Below are positions 25,778 through 35,065 of a stretch of 64,000 nucleotides of DNA, one piece after another. The first letter of the stretch is position 1. Every line of letters begins with the position of its first letter. The stretch is from Holophagales bacterium (GTDB lineage: Bacteria; Acidobacteriota; Thermoanaerobaculia; Multivoradales; Multivoraceae): the NCBI GenBank assembly GCA_009836625.1, contig VXVC01000004.1, positions 1,015,037-1,079,036 on the forward strand, read 5' to 3'. The translations under genes and the position numbers were made by a program. The notes beneath the pieces were generated by a model. It did not search any database and had not been told where the DNA came from. It saw only the letters and a program-made list of their open reading frames with translations.

Positions 25778-27010
25778 ATGACCACCCCTCAACGACCCGC
25801 GCCTCCCCACCGCCAGGCCGGCGTCGGCTTCATCTTCGCCGTGATCCTGCTCGACATGCTGGGGGTCGGGCTCATCATTCCCGTCTTCCCCGAGCTCGTC
25901 GAACAGTTCAGAGGCGGCGACACCTCGTCGGCCGCCGTTGCCGTGGGCGCGATCGCGGCCTCCTACGCCGTGGCGCAGTTCGTCTGTGCGCCAATCCTCG
26001 GCGCGCTGTCCGATCGCTTCGGCCGCCGGCGCATCCTCCTGCTCTCCATGTTCGGCCTCGGCGTGGACTACCTGGTCATGGGCTACGCGCCATCGCTCGG
26101 CTGGCTGTTCGTCGGCCGGATCGTCGCCGGCGTGATGGGCGCCAGCATCACGACGGCGAACGCCTACATCGCCGACATCTCGACGGCGGAGACCCGAGCC
26201 CGGAACTACGGGCTGGTCAACGTCGCCTTCGGCGTCGGCTTCATCCTCGGACCGATCTTCGGCGGCCTGCTCGGTGGCATCGACCTGCGGCTGCCCTTCT
26301 TCGTCGCGGCCGGCCTCTGCCTCCTGAACTCGCTCTACGGCTTCCTCGTGCTGCCGGAATCGCTGGCGCCGGAGAACCGGAGCGCCTTCTCCCTCCGCAA
26401 CGCGAATCCCGTGTCGAGCATCGTGCACCTGCGCACCTATCCCCTGGTCGCCAGTCTGGCGGTCGCCTTTCTGCTGATGGCGCTCGCGCAACGCGGCCTG
26501 GAGACCTCCTGGGTGCTCTACACCGGCTATCGCTACGGCTGGAACGAGTTCCAGAACGGCCTCGCGCTGGCAGCCGTCGGCGTTGCGGCGGCCCTGGTCC
26601 AGGGATTCCTGGTGCGACCCGCGGTCACCTGGCTGGGCGAGCGCCGGGCGGTGCTGGTCGGCTTTGGCATCGGGACGCTGGCCTTCGCCGGCTACGGCCT
26701 CGCGCCGAACGGCCCGGTCCTCATCACGGTGATCTTCGCGGGAGCGCTGGGGGGCATAGCAGGCCCGGCAGTCCAGGCGATCATCGCCGGCACGGTGGCG
26801 CCCACCGAGCAGGGGAAGATCCAGGGGGCGCTCACGTCGCTGATGAGCCTGTCCGCGATCGCGGCGCCGCTCGTCTTCACCAGCGGCGTGTTCAGCTACT
26901 TCACATCCGACGCCGCTCCGTTCGAGTTGCCAGGCGCCCCACTCCTGGCCGGATCACTGCTCATGGCCGTCGCCATGCTGCTGCTGGTCCGAGCCTTCCG
27001 CCGACACTGA
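25778..27010 (+). CDS. MFS transporter, TCR/Tet-like drug exporter family
   Basis: A 410-residue protein with 12 predicted membrane helices, starting at ATG 25778 (the open frame reaches back under the divergent genes, but only this part is MFS). TM1 FIFAVILLDMLGVGLIIPVF carries the D-x-x-x-x-G motif of TetA-like exporters. Motif A is GALSDRFGRRRILLLSM, and motif C-like GFILGPIFGGLLGG lies in TM5. These point to a proton antiporter exporting small hydrophobic compounds. It lies upstream of the R2-like oxidase gene but is separated from it by a promoter. Confidence 0.9.
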   Translation: MTTPQRPAPPHRQAGVGFIFAVILLDMLGVGLIIPVFPELVEQFRGGDTSSAAVAVGAIAASYAVAQFVCAPILGALSDRFGRRRILLLSMFGLGVDYLVMGYAPSLGWLFVGRIVAGVMGASITTANAYIADISTAETRARNYGLVNVAFGVGFILGPIFGGLLGGIDLRLPFFVAAGLCLLNSLYGFLVLPESLAPENRSAFSLRNANPVSSIVHLRTYPLVASLAVAFLLMALAQRGLETSWVLYTGYRYGWNEFQNGLALAAVGVAAALVQGFLVRPAVTWLGERRAVLVGFGIGTLAFAGYGLAPNGPVLITVIFAGALGGIAGPAVQAIIAGTVAPTEQGKIQGALTSLMSLSAIAAPLVFTSGVFSYFTSDAAPFELPGAPLLAGSLLMAVAMLLLVRAFRRH

Positions 27011-27044
27011 CGGCTCCGGCGCCCGCCAACCAGTCAGGGCGGGC

Positions 27045-27050
27045 TACAAT
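27045..27050 (+). promoter_or_regulatory. -10 element of the R2-like oxidase gene
   Basis: TACAAT, 22 bases before the ATG at 27073, with AAGGAGG between. This is a leadered counterpart to the leaderless promoters elsewhere. Confidence 0.45.
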
Positions 27051-27072
27051 CGACTCGTCAAGGAGGTTCGCC

Positions 27073-27900
27073 ATGCCGTTCGACAGTTCGTCGCTGCCAA
27101 TACGACTCTTCACGGCTTCCCACGAGCGTTCGTGGAACCCGGCCGAAATCGACTTCTCTCAGGAGCGCTCTGACTGGATGTCCTTCTCGGACGACGAGCG
27201 GAATCTGCTGATCCGCCTGATTTCCGGCTTCCGGGTCGGCGAGCGCGGCGTGACCCACGAACTCGCGCCGCTCCAGTTCCGCTTCCGCCAGGATGGCCGG
27301 CTGGAAGACGAGATGTACGTCACCGCGCAGATGTACGAGGAGGCCCGCCACGTCCAGTTCTTCGAGACCTGGTTGATCGAGGCGCTGCCGGGCCGGTTCG
27401 GGGTCGACATCCCCTACCCCAACCTGCACGGCGACATGTTCTCGACGCGGCTGCCGGCGACGATGCGCGCGCTGTTCACCGACGACAGCCCCGAGGCGCT
27501 GCTCAACGCCATCATGCTGTACCACTTCTACGTCGAGGGCGTGGGCGCGGAAGCCAGCTATCCGATCTACTACAAGATCTTCGAGCGCACGGGCAAGTTG
27601 CCCGCGCTCAACCGCGGGATTCGCCTGATCCAGCGCGACGAGGCCCGCCACATCGGTTTCGGCGTGTACATCCTGCAGCGCCTGCTCGCCGAGCATCCGC
27701 ACCTGGTCGAGCAGTTTGAGGCGCAGGTCGAGGCGATGCGCCCGTTCGCGGAGGACGGCCCGAACCAGACCTTCGCCGGCTTCGAGCGTGGTCAGGCTCC
27801 GTTCGACCTCGACTACGACGAATACAGGCAGCTCTACCTCGACAAGCTGGAAGAGATGCGGCAGAGCATCTACGACGGCCGGCTCGCGGCTGCCGTCTAG
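27073..27900 (+). CDS. R2-like ligand-binding oxidase (R2lox)
   Basis: A 275-residue ferritin-like di-metal protein. All six metal ligands expected for R2lox are found at the right spacing: E57, E90, H93, E155, E190 and H193 (motifs MYEEARHVQF and RDEARHIGF). The Val/Tyr pair that forms the ether crosslink in characterised R2lox proteins is also in register: V60 three residues after E57, and Y150 five before E155. The family builds a Mn/Fe cofactor, binds a fatty-acid-like ligand and performs two-electron oxidation, not ribonucleotide reduction. The physiological substrate is unknown. AAGGAGG precedes the ATG. Confidence 0.92.
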   Translation: MPFDSSSLPIRLFTASHERSWNPAEIDFSQERSDWMSFSDDERNLLIRLISGFRVGERGVTHELAPLQFRFRQDGRLEDEMYVTAQMYEEARHVQFFETWLIEALPGRFGVDIPYPNLHGDMFSTRLPATMRALFTDDSPEALLNAIMLYHFYVEGVGAEASYPIYYKIFERTGKLPALNRGIRLIQRDEARHIGFGVYILQRLLAEHPHLVEQFEAQVEAMRPFAEDGPNQTFAGFERGQAPFDLDYDEYRQLYLDKLEEMRQSIYDGRLAAAV

Positions 27901-27906
27901 GAGCCC

Positions 27907-29313
27907 GTGGTGGGACCGGCATCCGCTGGCGGCAGTCTGCGGCGCGGGCTGCCGAGTCTTCCCGCCGTCGCCGGCGCCGTCCTCTGCTCCCTCTTGCTGG
28001 CCACCAGTCCGCTGGCGGCACAGACTGAGCCGCGTGCCGACCACGTCGTCCTGGTCTCGGTCGACGGCCTCCGGCCGGACTTCTACCTCCCCGGCTCCTC
28101 CTGGCCCGCGGCGAACATGCAGCAGATGGCGCGCGACGGCGCACACGCCGAGGGTGTGCGCGGGGTGTTTCCTACGGTCACCTACCCGTCGCACACGACG
28201 ATCGTCACCGGCGCGGTGCCCGCCCGGCACGGGATCTACTACAACCGGCCCTTCGAACCCGAGGGTCAGAGCGGAGAGTGGTACTGGCACGAATCGGCGA
28301 TCCAGGTTCCCACGCTCTGGGACGCCGTGCGCGAGGCCGGCCGGCGGACCGCGGCGATCTCCTGGCCGGTGTCCGTCGGCGCACCCGTGGACTGGCTCGT
28401 GCCGGAGGTCTACTCCCTCGATCCCAACAGCGACCGCCTGCTGCCGATGCGCGAGGGCAGCACGCCCGGCCTGTGGCAGGAACTGGAGCGGGAAGCGACA
28501 GGCCGCCTCAACCTGCGCAACTACTCCGCCGCCTACATCACGCGGGACGACACGACCGGAGTGATGGCCGCCTACGTCCTGGAAACCCACCGGCCGGCTC
28601 TGCTGGCGCTGCACCTGATCACGACCGACTCCGCCCAGCACGCGCACGGCCGGGAGTCGGATCGCATCAGGCGCGCCGTCGGCGCCGCCGACCGTGCCAT
28701 CGGCGCGGTCCGCGACGCCGCGGAACGCGCCGGCATCCTGGACCGCACGGCCTTCGTGATCACGGGCGACCACGGCTTCGTCGACCTCCACACCCAGGTG
28801 ATGCCCAACGTCTGGCTGGCCGAAGCCGGCCTCCACGGCACCGAGCCCGACCGCGGTGAGTGGCGCGCCACCTTCCACCCCAGCGGCGGCTCTACATTCC
28901 TTCACCTGCAGGACGCGGCCGACGAAGAGGCGCTGAACGCAGTCCGCGCCATCCTCGCGGACCTCCCTCAGCCCATCGGCCGGCTGTTCCGCAGCGTCGA
29001 ACGCGACGAGCTCGACGAGATCGGCGCCAGCCCGAGCGTCCCCTTCGCCCTGGCCGGCGCCCTCGGCGTCAGTTTCGGCTCCGACGCCTCCGGCGACGCC
29101 GTGCGCCCCACCGACGGCGGCGCCCACGGCCACTTCCCAACCGACTTCCCCGAGATCCTCACCGGCTTCGTCGGCTGGGGCGCCGGCTTCGAAGCCGGTC
29201 GCACCGTCCACCGCATGGGGCTGACCGACATCGCCGACCTCATCGCGATGCTGCTCGGCGTGGACTTCGAGAGTCCGGACGGGGCACCGCCGCTGGGTGT
29301 GCTGACGCGCTGA
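27907..29313 (+). CDS. Secreted alkaline-phosphatase-superfamily phosphodiesterase (ENPP-like)
   Basis: A 468-residue protein with a signal peptide ending near TSPLAAQ. The ENPP-type metal and nucleophile region is seen: VLVSVDGLRPDFY, then FPTVTYPSHTTIVTG with the catalytic Thr. Further ligands are in ITTDSAQHAHG and ITGDHGFVD, with GAHGHFPTD near the C-terminus. The family hydrolyses nucleotide pyrophosphates or phospholipid and other phosphodiesters. The double GTG GTG start lies 6 bases after the R2lox stop, so the two may share a transcript. Substrate not predictable. Confidence 0.87.
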   Translation: MVGPASAGGSLRRGLPSLPAVAGAVLCSLLLATSPLAAQTEPRADHVVLVSVDGLRPDFYLPGSSWPAANMQQMARDGAHAEGVRGVFPTVTYPSHTTIVTGAVPARHGIYYNRPFEPEGQSGEWYWHESAIQVPTLWDAVREAGRRTAAISWPVSVGAPVDWLVPEVYSLDPNSDRLLPMREGSTPGLWQELEREATGRLNLRNYSAAYITRDDTTGVMAAYVLETHRPALLALHLITTDSAQHAHGRESDRIRRAVGAADRAIGAVRDAAERAGILDRTAFVITGDHGFVDLHTQVMPNVWLAEAGLHGTEPDRGEWRATFHPSGGSTFLHLQDAADEEALNAVRAILADLPQPIGRLFRSVERDELDEIGASPSVPFALAGALGVSFGSDASGDAVRPTDGGAHGHFPTDFPEILTGFVGWGAGFEAGRTVHRMGLTDIADLIAMLLGVDFESPDGAPPLGVLTR

Positions 29314-29725
29314 TGTGCGTTAGCACCGTCAGGCCGTAGACGCGACTCGCCTGGCCACTCGACCTTGCCGGGTGAAGGCCAGCCAACAGAGGCCGGCTTC
29401 GTCACCCAACTCTGGCTGCCTTGATGCCGGGCCGTTGAAGTCGTCTAGCGCGCGTTAGCGGCAAGGCGTCCCACCTTTTTGCCGGGACCGGGAAGCTATC
29501 CCCGTCCCTGAGCTAAGGGCTGTTCTATGGGGCGGGCGACCCGGCGCAAAGGCCGGAACGCGCCCTAGATGACTTCCTTCGCCTACCGTATCACCAGGGG
29601 ACACGGTTGCCCGCCGTAGGCGAGCCGGCTAAACTCCCTCACTCGCCAATAGGCAGCTTCCAAATTGCGGTGGTTAGCGTCGCAGACTCGCCCGTTGGCA
29701 AGACGTGAGAGGAGCTACTCACACC
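29314..29725 (+). other. Non-coding stretch with serial hairpins; possible structured leader
   Basis: About 410 bases with no credible gene. It holds several inverted repeats: GGGACCGGG/CCCCGTCCC (29484-29508, one mismatch, 7-base loop); a competing GTCCC at 29468-29472 that could pair with the same GGGAC; GGGCG-CCGGC/GCCGG-CGCCC (29534-29565) with loop GCAAAG; and TCGCCTAC/GTAGGCGA (29579-29586 and 29616-29623). They lie upstream of the small secreted protein gene and suggest a folded leader or a separate small RNA. It does not match a riboswitch class that I can confirm. Confidence 0.45.
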
Positions 29726-30253
29726 ATGAAGAAGAGAGACATTGTTCTCGCCGGCACCGTGCTGTCTGTTCTGGCAGGCTTGCTTACGGTCGGCTACGCT
29801 CAAGACACCGCACCCACTTTCCGGGACATCGACGTTGGCCCGGTCGTGGATCTTCCGACGCACTCTGAGATGGATTGGCAGATTCGGCAGTCCCTCGATG
29901 CCGTCACGACAGCGGAGCTTGAGTGGATGTACGAAGCGATCCTCGACGCTCGAGCACGACATGCCGAAGCCCGCGAGATGCTGGATAGCTCGGGAGATGC
30001 AATCGAGCGCGCCGACGCGACGCCGCCCGTCCCGCCCTCGGCCGACGGCTTGCAGATGATCGCCTCTCCGTATGGCTCTCCCTTCCCGATCCCGCATGCG
30101 TGCAACTTGTACGTCATTGCAAGGTACGGATCAGCCAACCAATACTTCAACAACTGCCGCAGCGGGAACAGCTACAGCAATTCGCAGACCTGCCAGGACC
30201 TCAGAGCGGCCAGTACCTACTGGAGCAACCAGTACGTAGACAACTGCGGCTAG
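29726..30253 (+). CDS. Small secreted protein with a Cys-containing C-terminal domain, unknown
   Basis: A 175-residue protein from ATG 29726 with GAGAGGAG upstream. Signal peptide MKKRDIVLAGTVLSVLAGLL, cleavage near GYAQ. A helical middle region is rich in Ala, Glu and Arg (TAELEWMYEAILDARARHAE), then a Pro-rich linker. The C-terminal domain is rich in Asn, Ser, Tyr and Gln with four Cys (HACNLYV, FNNCRSGN, SQTCQDL, YVDNCG), probably two disulfides. No known family. Codon use is less GC-rich than in its neighbours. It is a single-gene unit, bounded by the structured region upstream and a strong terminator downstream. Confidence 0.72.
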   Translation: MKKRDIVLAGTVLSVLAGLLTVGYAQDTAPTFRDIDVGPVVDLPTHSEMDWQIRQSLDAVTTAELEWMYEAILDARARHAEAREMLDSSGDAIERADATPPVPPSADGLQMIASPYGSPFPIPHACNLYVIARYGSANQYFNNCRSGNSYSNSQTCQDLRAASTYWSNQYVDNCG

Positions 30254-30281
30254 TTGCGCCAACTAAGGCTCGACGCTTTCG

Positions 30282-30315
30282 CCCCGGCAGCCTTCGGGTT
30301 GCCGGGGTTTTCTTT
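30282..30315 (+). terminator. Rho-independent terminator with UUCG tetraloop
   Basis: 11-bp stem (30282-30292 with 30297-30307, one G-T pair), loop TTCG closed by C-G, followed by TTTTCTTT. It ends the small secreted protein transcript and is the clearest intrinsic terminator in the window. Confidence 0.92.
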
Positions 30316-30351
30316 CGGTCTCTGCTCGCCCTCACGGAGCGCCGGCTGCTC

Positions 30352-32556
30352 CTAGGCCGTCAGTCCTCGGTACACCTTCGGCAACTGACTGGGCAGCGCG
30401 GCGATCTCGTCGATGACGAGGTAGCGACGCTCAGGGCACATCTCGCGCAGGTAGTCGTGGCCGGCCGGATCGACGGTGATGCAGAACGTGGAGATGCCCT
30501 GGCGTTCCGTCTCGCGGAGCGCGACCATCGTGTCGCGGATGCCATAGACTCGAGAGGCCCGGTCGCTGCCGTAGTCGAAGTCCTGGGGGTAGCCGTCGGA
30601 GAGGATGAGCAGAACCTTGACCTTCGCTTCGCGCTCGGCGAGCTTCGCCGCGGCGTGGCGGATGGCGGGCCCCATCCGGGTGCTGCGCTTCGGCTCCATC
30701 GCGGCGATCCGGTCCTCGGCCTCCCGGTCGAAGTCGTCGTCGAACTCCTTGGCGACGAAGAACTCCACCTCCTTGCGGCCGAAGCCGGAGAAACCGTAGA
30801 TCGCGTAGTCGTCACCCAGGGTTTCGAGCGCGTCGGCCATCAGCACCAGCGACTCCTTCTCGATGTCGATCACCCGGCGTCCCGGGGGGATCGGCTGCGG
30901 GTTGTCCGGCCAGTCGAAGTCGTCGAACACGCCGACGTACTCCGGCTCCGGTTCGCGGCCTGATGCCGGCTCGGGCTCGTCGACCGGCGCCTCCGCGTCG
31001 GTCGAGGCGCTCATGTCGAGCAGAAAGGCGGCCGCCACGTCCCGATGCTGGCGCCGGCGACTCATGTAGACGGCGCCGTCCGGCGGCCGGCCGGCGCGGC
31101 GGTCGACGTGGGTTTCGACCACGCGGTCAAGGTCGAGCTCCTCGCCCTCGATCAGGCGCCGCATGCGCCGGAACTCCTCCGGTTTGAGGAGCTCGAACTG
31201 CTTCCGGACGCGCCGCAGCAGGTCGGCGTGGAGACGCCGCGTCTCGTCGACGAACCGTTCCGGTGAAGCCGCGGAGCCGTTCGAGGGCATATCCAGCGGT
31301 TCGATCGCCTTCTCCCGCAGGTGACACCAGCGGCGGCGGTAGCCGGTCAGTTCATGATCCCACTCGTCGTAGTAGAAGACCTGTTCCCGGTCGAGCCCGG
31401 CCTCGGCCAGCTCACGCTCCAGCCGCTTCGAGAGTTCTTCGAGACGGGCCGCCAGTTCCTCGGATTCCAGTTCGATCAGGGTCGGCTCCTCGTCGGCCCC
31501 TTCGGCCTCGATCGCTCCCGTGATGTCCAGGTCGGTCAGCGGCAGGCCGGCGGTGCCCGAGAGATCGCCGTCCTGCAGGCTGAGCACGCCCAGTTCATCG
31601 ACCTGCAACTGCTCCATCAGGCCCGCGGCGATCGGGCCCGGTTCCACGTTGTCCCTCAGCTCGACTTCGGATGCGAGTTCCTGCCACTCCCGGCGCAACT
31701 CGACTCGCTCCGGTGCCGGATCGCCATGGTGCGCGGGCGCCGGCAAGTCGAGGGATGGGGCTTCGGCTTCGGGATCCGGATCGGCGGCGTGATCCTGCCG
31801 TCGGCCATTGTCAGTGGCCGGGCCGGAGCCGCTCGAACTGAGAGCCGAGCGCAGGGCGACGAACTCGGGATAGAGCGCTCGTATGGCGCGCAGCGTGTGA
31901 TCGACGGTGGCGCCGGGGTTCAACAGCGCCGCTGCTTCTTCGAATCGCACCGGCATCCGGCCTGCCGAATCGGCACTAGCCGCGCTCACCGGCAGTTGGG
32001 ACCGCTGCGCCAGCAGGAGCGCCCGCGCCAGGTCGAAGAGGGCCGCTTCCCGCGGTTGCCGGCGCGCCGCCGGCCTTGATGCCGGGCTCAGCGACGAATC
32101 GAGCGCATCGTCGACCAGCCGCAGCAGATCGCGGCCCACCCCGCGGAAAACTCTCGCGAGAGCGGCATCGATGCGTGCACCCTCGAGCCGCGCAAACAGC
32201 GCCCGAGCAAGGCCCGGCTCGTCGAACGCGGCGAAGAAGTCGGCGAACCGGAGCGGACCCCGCCGGTAGGTGCCGAACAGCACACCGCCCAACTGGTGCA
32301 GCACGGCCATCCGGTAGACCATGAAGTTGCCGTACGTGTCCGGCAACCGGTCGATCCGCTCCGGCAGGTAGAAGGCGGCGCCGTCGGTCGTCGGCCGGCC
32401 GGCGGCTGCCGCTCCTTCCAGGTCGAGATGCCCAGCACCCGATCTGTCCCCGGCTTGCAGATCGGCGAGCGGCCGGACTTCGGCCGGCCGCGCCAGCATC
32501 GCCTCGACGTAGATCTCGAGGACGCGGGCGATGTCGTCGAGGGCAACCGCGGTCAA
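30352..32556 (-). CDS. CbbO/NorD-type VWA-domain protein
   Basis: A 734-residue cytosolic protein whose C-terminal von Willebrand A domain keeps the MIDAS motif D-M-S-A-S ([17 protein letters not shown]) and [15 protein letters not shown]. The middle part includes [20 protein letters not shown], a motif of the NorD/CbbO group, and the N-terminus is helical. With CbbQ/NorQ-type AAA+ ATPases these proteins remodel or insert metal into target enzymes (Rubisco, NO reductase). No rubisco or nor genes are present here, so the client is unknown. Its start overlaps the ATPase stop by 4 bases. It is longer than most family members because of an acidic interdomain region. Confidence 0.85.
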   Translation of the reverse strand: MTAVALDDIARVLEIYVEAMLARPAEVRPLADLQAGDRSGAGHLDLEGAAAAGRPTTDGAAFYLPERIDRLPDTYGNFMVYRMAVLHQLGGVLFGTYRRGPLRFADFFAAFDEPGLARALFARLEGARIDAALARVFRGVGRDLLRLVDDALDSSLSPASRPAARRQPREAALFDLARALLLAQRSQLPVSAASADSAGRMPVRFEEAAALLNPGATVDHTLRAIRALYPEFVALRSALSSSGSGPATDNGRRQDHAADPDPEAEAPSLDLPAPAHHGDPAPERVELRREWQELASEVELRDNVEPGPIAAGLMEQLQVDELGVLSLQDGDLSGTAGLPLTDLDITGAIEAEGADEEPTLIELESEELAARLEELSKRLERELAEAGLDREQVFYYDEWDHELTGYRRRWCHLREKAIEPLDMPSNGSAASPERFVDETRRLHADLLRRVRKQFELLKPEEFRRMRRLIEGEELDLDRVVETHVDRRAGRPPDGAVYMSRRRQHRDVAAAFLLDMSASTDAEAPVDEPEPASGREPEPEYVGVFDDFDWPDNPQPIPPGRRVIDIEKESLVLMADALETLGDDYAIYGFSGFGRKEVEFFVAKEFDDDFDREAEDRIAAMEPKRSTRMGPAIRHAAAKLAEREAKVKVLLILSDGYPQDFDYGSDRASRVYGIRDTMVALRETERQGISTFCITVDPAGHDYLREMCPERRYLVIDEIAALPSQLPKVYRGLTA

Positions 32557-33404
32557 GGCAACAGCGTCGCCGCCACCTCGGTCACCGCTCGCTGGACCTC
32601 GTCGTCGTCGGTGATCGCCCGGCAGATCGCGGCGACGCAGGCCTCGCGCACGCCGATGCCGCCGGCGATCAACTGCGCCGTGTAGATGAGCAGGCGGGTG
32701 CTGACCCCTTCGTCGAAGCCGCGGTGGTGAAGGTTGCGGATGCGCTTGCCGAGTTCGGCGAGGTCCCGCGCCAGGGTCAGGTCGATCCCCGCTTCGTGCG
32801 CGATGATCTCCGCTTCAACCTCGGGGGGCGGATAGTCGAACTCGAGCGCCACGAAACGCTGGCGCGTGCTCGGCTTCAGGTCCTTGGCGACGCTCTGGTA
32901 GCCCGGGTTGTACGACAGCACGAGCAGGAAGTCCGGGTGCGCGGGCAGGATCTCGCCGCGCTTCTCGATCGGCAGGATGCGCCGGTGGTCGGTCAGCGCG
33001 TGGATCAGGACCGTCGTGTCCTTGCGCGCCTCGACGATCTCGTCCAGGTAGCAGATCGATCCGTCCCGCACGGCCCGGGTCAGCGGACCGTCCATCCACA
33101 CCGTGTCGTCGCCCTCGAGCAGGTAGCGGCCGACCAGGTCGGTCGCGGTCAGGTCCTCGTGGCACGCCACGGTGACGAGAGGCGTCTCGATCCCCGTACG
33201 CGCCGCCGCGTCTCTTCCCCGGTAGAGCCGATACGTCATGTGCTCGAGGAAGCGCGTCTTGCCACAGCCCGTGGGCCCCTTGAGCAGCACCGGCATGCGC
33301 GCCCGGTGGGCGGCGAGGAACAGCTCGACCTCGTTGCCGACCGCCAGGTAGTAGGGCGCCTCAGGAGCAGGCCGCGGCGTCGCCGCTTGCAAAGGCTGAG
33401 TCAT
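32553..33404 (-). CDS. CbbQ/NirQ/NorQ-type AAA+ ATPase (MoxR group)
   Basis: A 283-residue protein. Walker A is GPTGCGKT (residues 43-50), Walker [15 protein letters not shown], with sensor VLSYNPGYQ and arginine-finger region [17 protein letters not shown]. These are characteristic of the CbbQ/NorQ subfamily. It acts with the VWA partner encoded directly downstream, which it overlaps by 4 bases, as a metalloenzyme activase. ATG 33404 is the preferred start; an upstream ATG at 33443 would overlap the pterin dehydratase gene by 20 bases. Confidence 0.92.
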   Translation of the reverse strand: MTQPLQAATPRPAPEAPYYLAVGNEVELFLAAHRARMPVLLKGPTGCGKTRFLEHMTYRLYRGRDAAARTGIETPLVTVACHEDLTATDLVGRYLLEGDDTVWMDGPLTRAVRDGSICYLDEIVEARKDTTVLIHALTDHRRILPIEKRGEILPAHPDFLLVLSYNPGYQSVAKDLKPSTRQRFVALEFDYPPPEVEAEIIAHEAGIDLTLARDLAELGKRIRNLHHRGFDEGVSTRLLIYTAQLIAGGIGVREACVAAICRAITDDDEVQRAVTEVAATLLP

Positions 33405-33423
33405 GGGCTGGCGCGCTAGCGAA

Positions 33424-33705
33424 TCAGCAATGGTCGATCGCACGGGCGAGCGCGAAGTCCTTCTCCGTCACGCCGCCGGCCGAATGAGTGCTCAACGTGA
33501 GCCGGACCCGGTTGTATCGAACGTCGATGTCCGGGTGATGATCCGCCGCTTCCGCCAGCTCAGCCACGAAGTCGACGAAACACACCGCCGCCGGAAAGGT
33601 CGGGAACTGGTACTCCCTCGATATCGCAGGTGCTTCCAGATCCGCCTCCCAACCGTTCAACTCGCCGCACGCGCTCCGAATCTCGTCCGCCGTCATCGCC
33701 GCCAT
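33424..33705 (-). CDS. 4a-hydroxytetrahydrobiopterin dehydratase (PCD/PhhB-like)
   Basis: A 93-residue protein with the family core [[20 protein letters not shown]] and the following [16 protein letters not shown], containing the paired catalytic His residues and the downstream His. It recycles the pterin cofactor after aromatic amino acid hydroxylation or supports molybdopterin metabolism. No hydroxylase is nearby. A TAGGGT hexamer (33728-33733) lies 22 bases before the ATG, with GGAGG between, so the gene is leadered. It is the first gene of the unit with the CbbQ/CbbO-like pair. Confidence 0.93.
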   Translation of the reverse strand: MAAMTADEIRSACGELNGWEADLEAPAISREYQFPTFPAAVCFVDFVAELAEAADHHPDIDVRYNRVRLTLSTHSAGGVTEKDFALARAIDHC

Positions 33706-33756
33706 TACCTGTTACCTCCGCCGCGCGACCCTAGCAGCCCGCCGCACCCGCGGTGG

Positions 33757-33762
33757 TACTGT
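33757..33762 (+). promoter_or_regulatory. -10 element of the LLM oxidoreductase gene (leaderless, extended)
   Basis: TGG-TACTGT, 9 bases before the ATG at 33772. No ribosome binding site. Confidence 0.5.
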
Positions 33763-33771
33763 CGGCGGCCT

Positions 33772-34983
33772 ATGAAATTCGGCATCTTCTACGAGCATCA
33801 GCTCCCGAAGCCTTGGGGACCGGACTCGGAGCACCGGCTGCTTCAGAACTCTCTGGACCAGATCGAACTCGCGGACCGGCTTGGGTACGACTACGCCTGG
33901 GAAGTGGAGCACCACTTCCTGGAGGAGTACTCCCACAGCTCGGCGCCCGAAGTGTTCCTTGCCGCGGCGTCGCAGCGGACGAAGAACATCCGCCTTGGCC
34001 ACGGCATCGTCCAGTTGACGACGAACCACCCGGCCAGGGTCGCCGAACGGGTCTCGACCCTCGACCTGGTCTCGAACGGCCGGGTCGAACTCGGCCTGGG
34101 CGAGGGTTCGAGCGTCACCGAGCTACATCCCTTCGGGCGCAGCTTCCGCGACAAGCGGATCGTCTGGGAAGAGGCCGTCCAGGCCTGCCTGCCGATGTTC
34201 TGGAACGAGGGCTGGGAGTACCACGGCCACTACTTCGACTTTCCACTCCGCAACGTGATCCCGAAGCCGCTGCAGCGGCCTCATCCGCCGCTCTGGGTCG
34301 CCTGTTCGCAGCTCGACACGATTCGTTACGCCGCGCACCGCGGTATGGGCGCGCTGTGCTTCAAGTTCGCCGATCTCGACTCCGCCCGGGCCTGGGTCAA
34401 CGCCTACTACAACACGTTCGTAAGCGACCAGCGCAAACTCTGCGACTACCGGACGAACCCGAACCTGGCCACGGTCAGCGGCTTCATGTGCGCGCCGACC
34501 GACGAGGAAGCGCAGCGGAAGGCCGACGGCTGGACTTTCTTCCAGTTCGCCCTCCAGCTCTACAACAAGGAAGGCCCCTTCGAACCCGGTACGAACAACT
34601 TCTGGGAGCGCTACCAGGAGTGGAAGCAGACCCCCGAGGGCCGGAAGCGCTCGGACAGCGAACTGATCGGCTCGCCGGAGACGATCCGCGAGCGCCTGCG
34701 GGAACTGGAACGGGCCCACGTCGACCAGGTCATCCTGCTCAACCAGGCCGGCAAGAACACGCACGAGGACATCATGACCAGCCTGGAGCTGTTCGCCCGC
34801 GAGGTGATGCCCGAGTTTCAGGCCCGCGAAGACGAGCAGCAGGCGTGGAAGCGGGCGGTCCTCGCCGGCGACGTACGCCTCGACGAGATCGACACGGAAC
34901 CGTTCAACACGACGTCACGGCTACGGCCTACCATTCCACCGTCCGAGGAAGCTCTGGCCGCGGCCCGCAAGTGGGCCAGCTAG
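33772..34983 (+). CDS. LLM-class flavin-dependent oxidoreductase (luciferase-like monooxygenase)
   Basis: A 403-residue TIM-barrel flavoprotein. It has the N-terminal strand MKFGIFYEHQLPKPWG, WEVEHHFLEEYSHSSAPEVF, and LDLVSNGRVELGLGEGSS, all standard for the bacterial luciferase-like family. LIGSPETIRERLRELERAHV is the usual C-terminal helix near the F420/FMN site. It probably oxidises an organic substrate with reduced FMN or F420; which one is not clear. The start is set by MKFGIF and by the -10 element. The frame extends upstream only as a run-through of non-coding sequence and the divergent gene. Confidence 0.92.
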   Translation: MKFGIFYEHQLPKPWGPDSEHRLLQNSLDQIELADRLGYDYAWEVEHHFLEEYSHSSAPEVFLAAASQRTKNIRLGHGIVQLTTNHPARVAERVSTLDLVSNGRVELGLGEGSSVTELHPFGRSFRDKRIVWEEAVQACLPMFWNEGWEYHGHYFDFPLRNVIPKPLQRPHPPLWVACSQLDTIRYAAHRGMGALCFKFADLDSARAWVNAYYNTFVSDQRKLCDYRTNPNLATVSGFMCAPTDEEAQRKADGWTFFQFALQLYNKEGPFEPGTNNFWERYQEWKQTPEGRKRSDSELIGSPETIRERLRELERAHVDQVILLNQAGKNTHEDIMTSLELFAREVMPEFQAREDEQQAWKRAVLAGDVRLDEIDTEPFNTTSRLRPTIPPSEEALAAARKWAS

Positions 34984-35065
34984 GTCACCACCGGCAACCG
35001 CAACCGAATCATCGCTTCTGCGTAGTCAAGTACGACAGCACGCGACCCATCACAGGAGACTCTCC

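Noticed and set aside
27073..27900. Ribonucleotide reductase small subunit
   Set aside because: The six ligands and the Val-Tyr crosslink pair match R2lox; the radical-transfer Tyr and length of R2 proteins are missing.
27058..29211. A 717-codon reverse-strand open frame opposite R2lox and the phosphodiesterase
   Set aside because: Both forward-strand genes have clear motifs; the reverse frame shows only compositional bias.
29456..29610. Possible c-di-GMP-I (GEMM) riboswitch, from GGCAA, GCGCAAAGGCC and GGTTGCC elements
   Set aside because: The elements are in about the right order, but GGCAA and GCAAAG are about 86 bases apart instead of about 30, and the GAAA tetraloop hairpin and receptor are missing.
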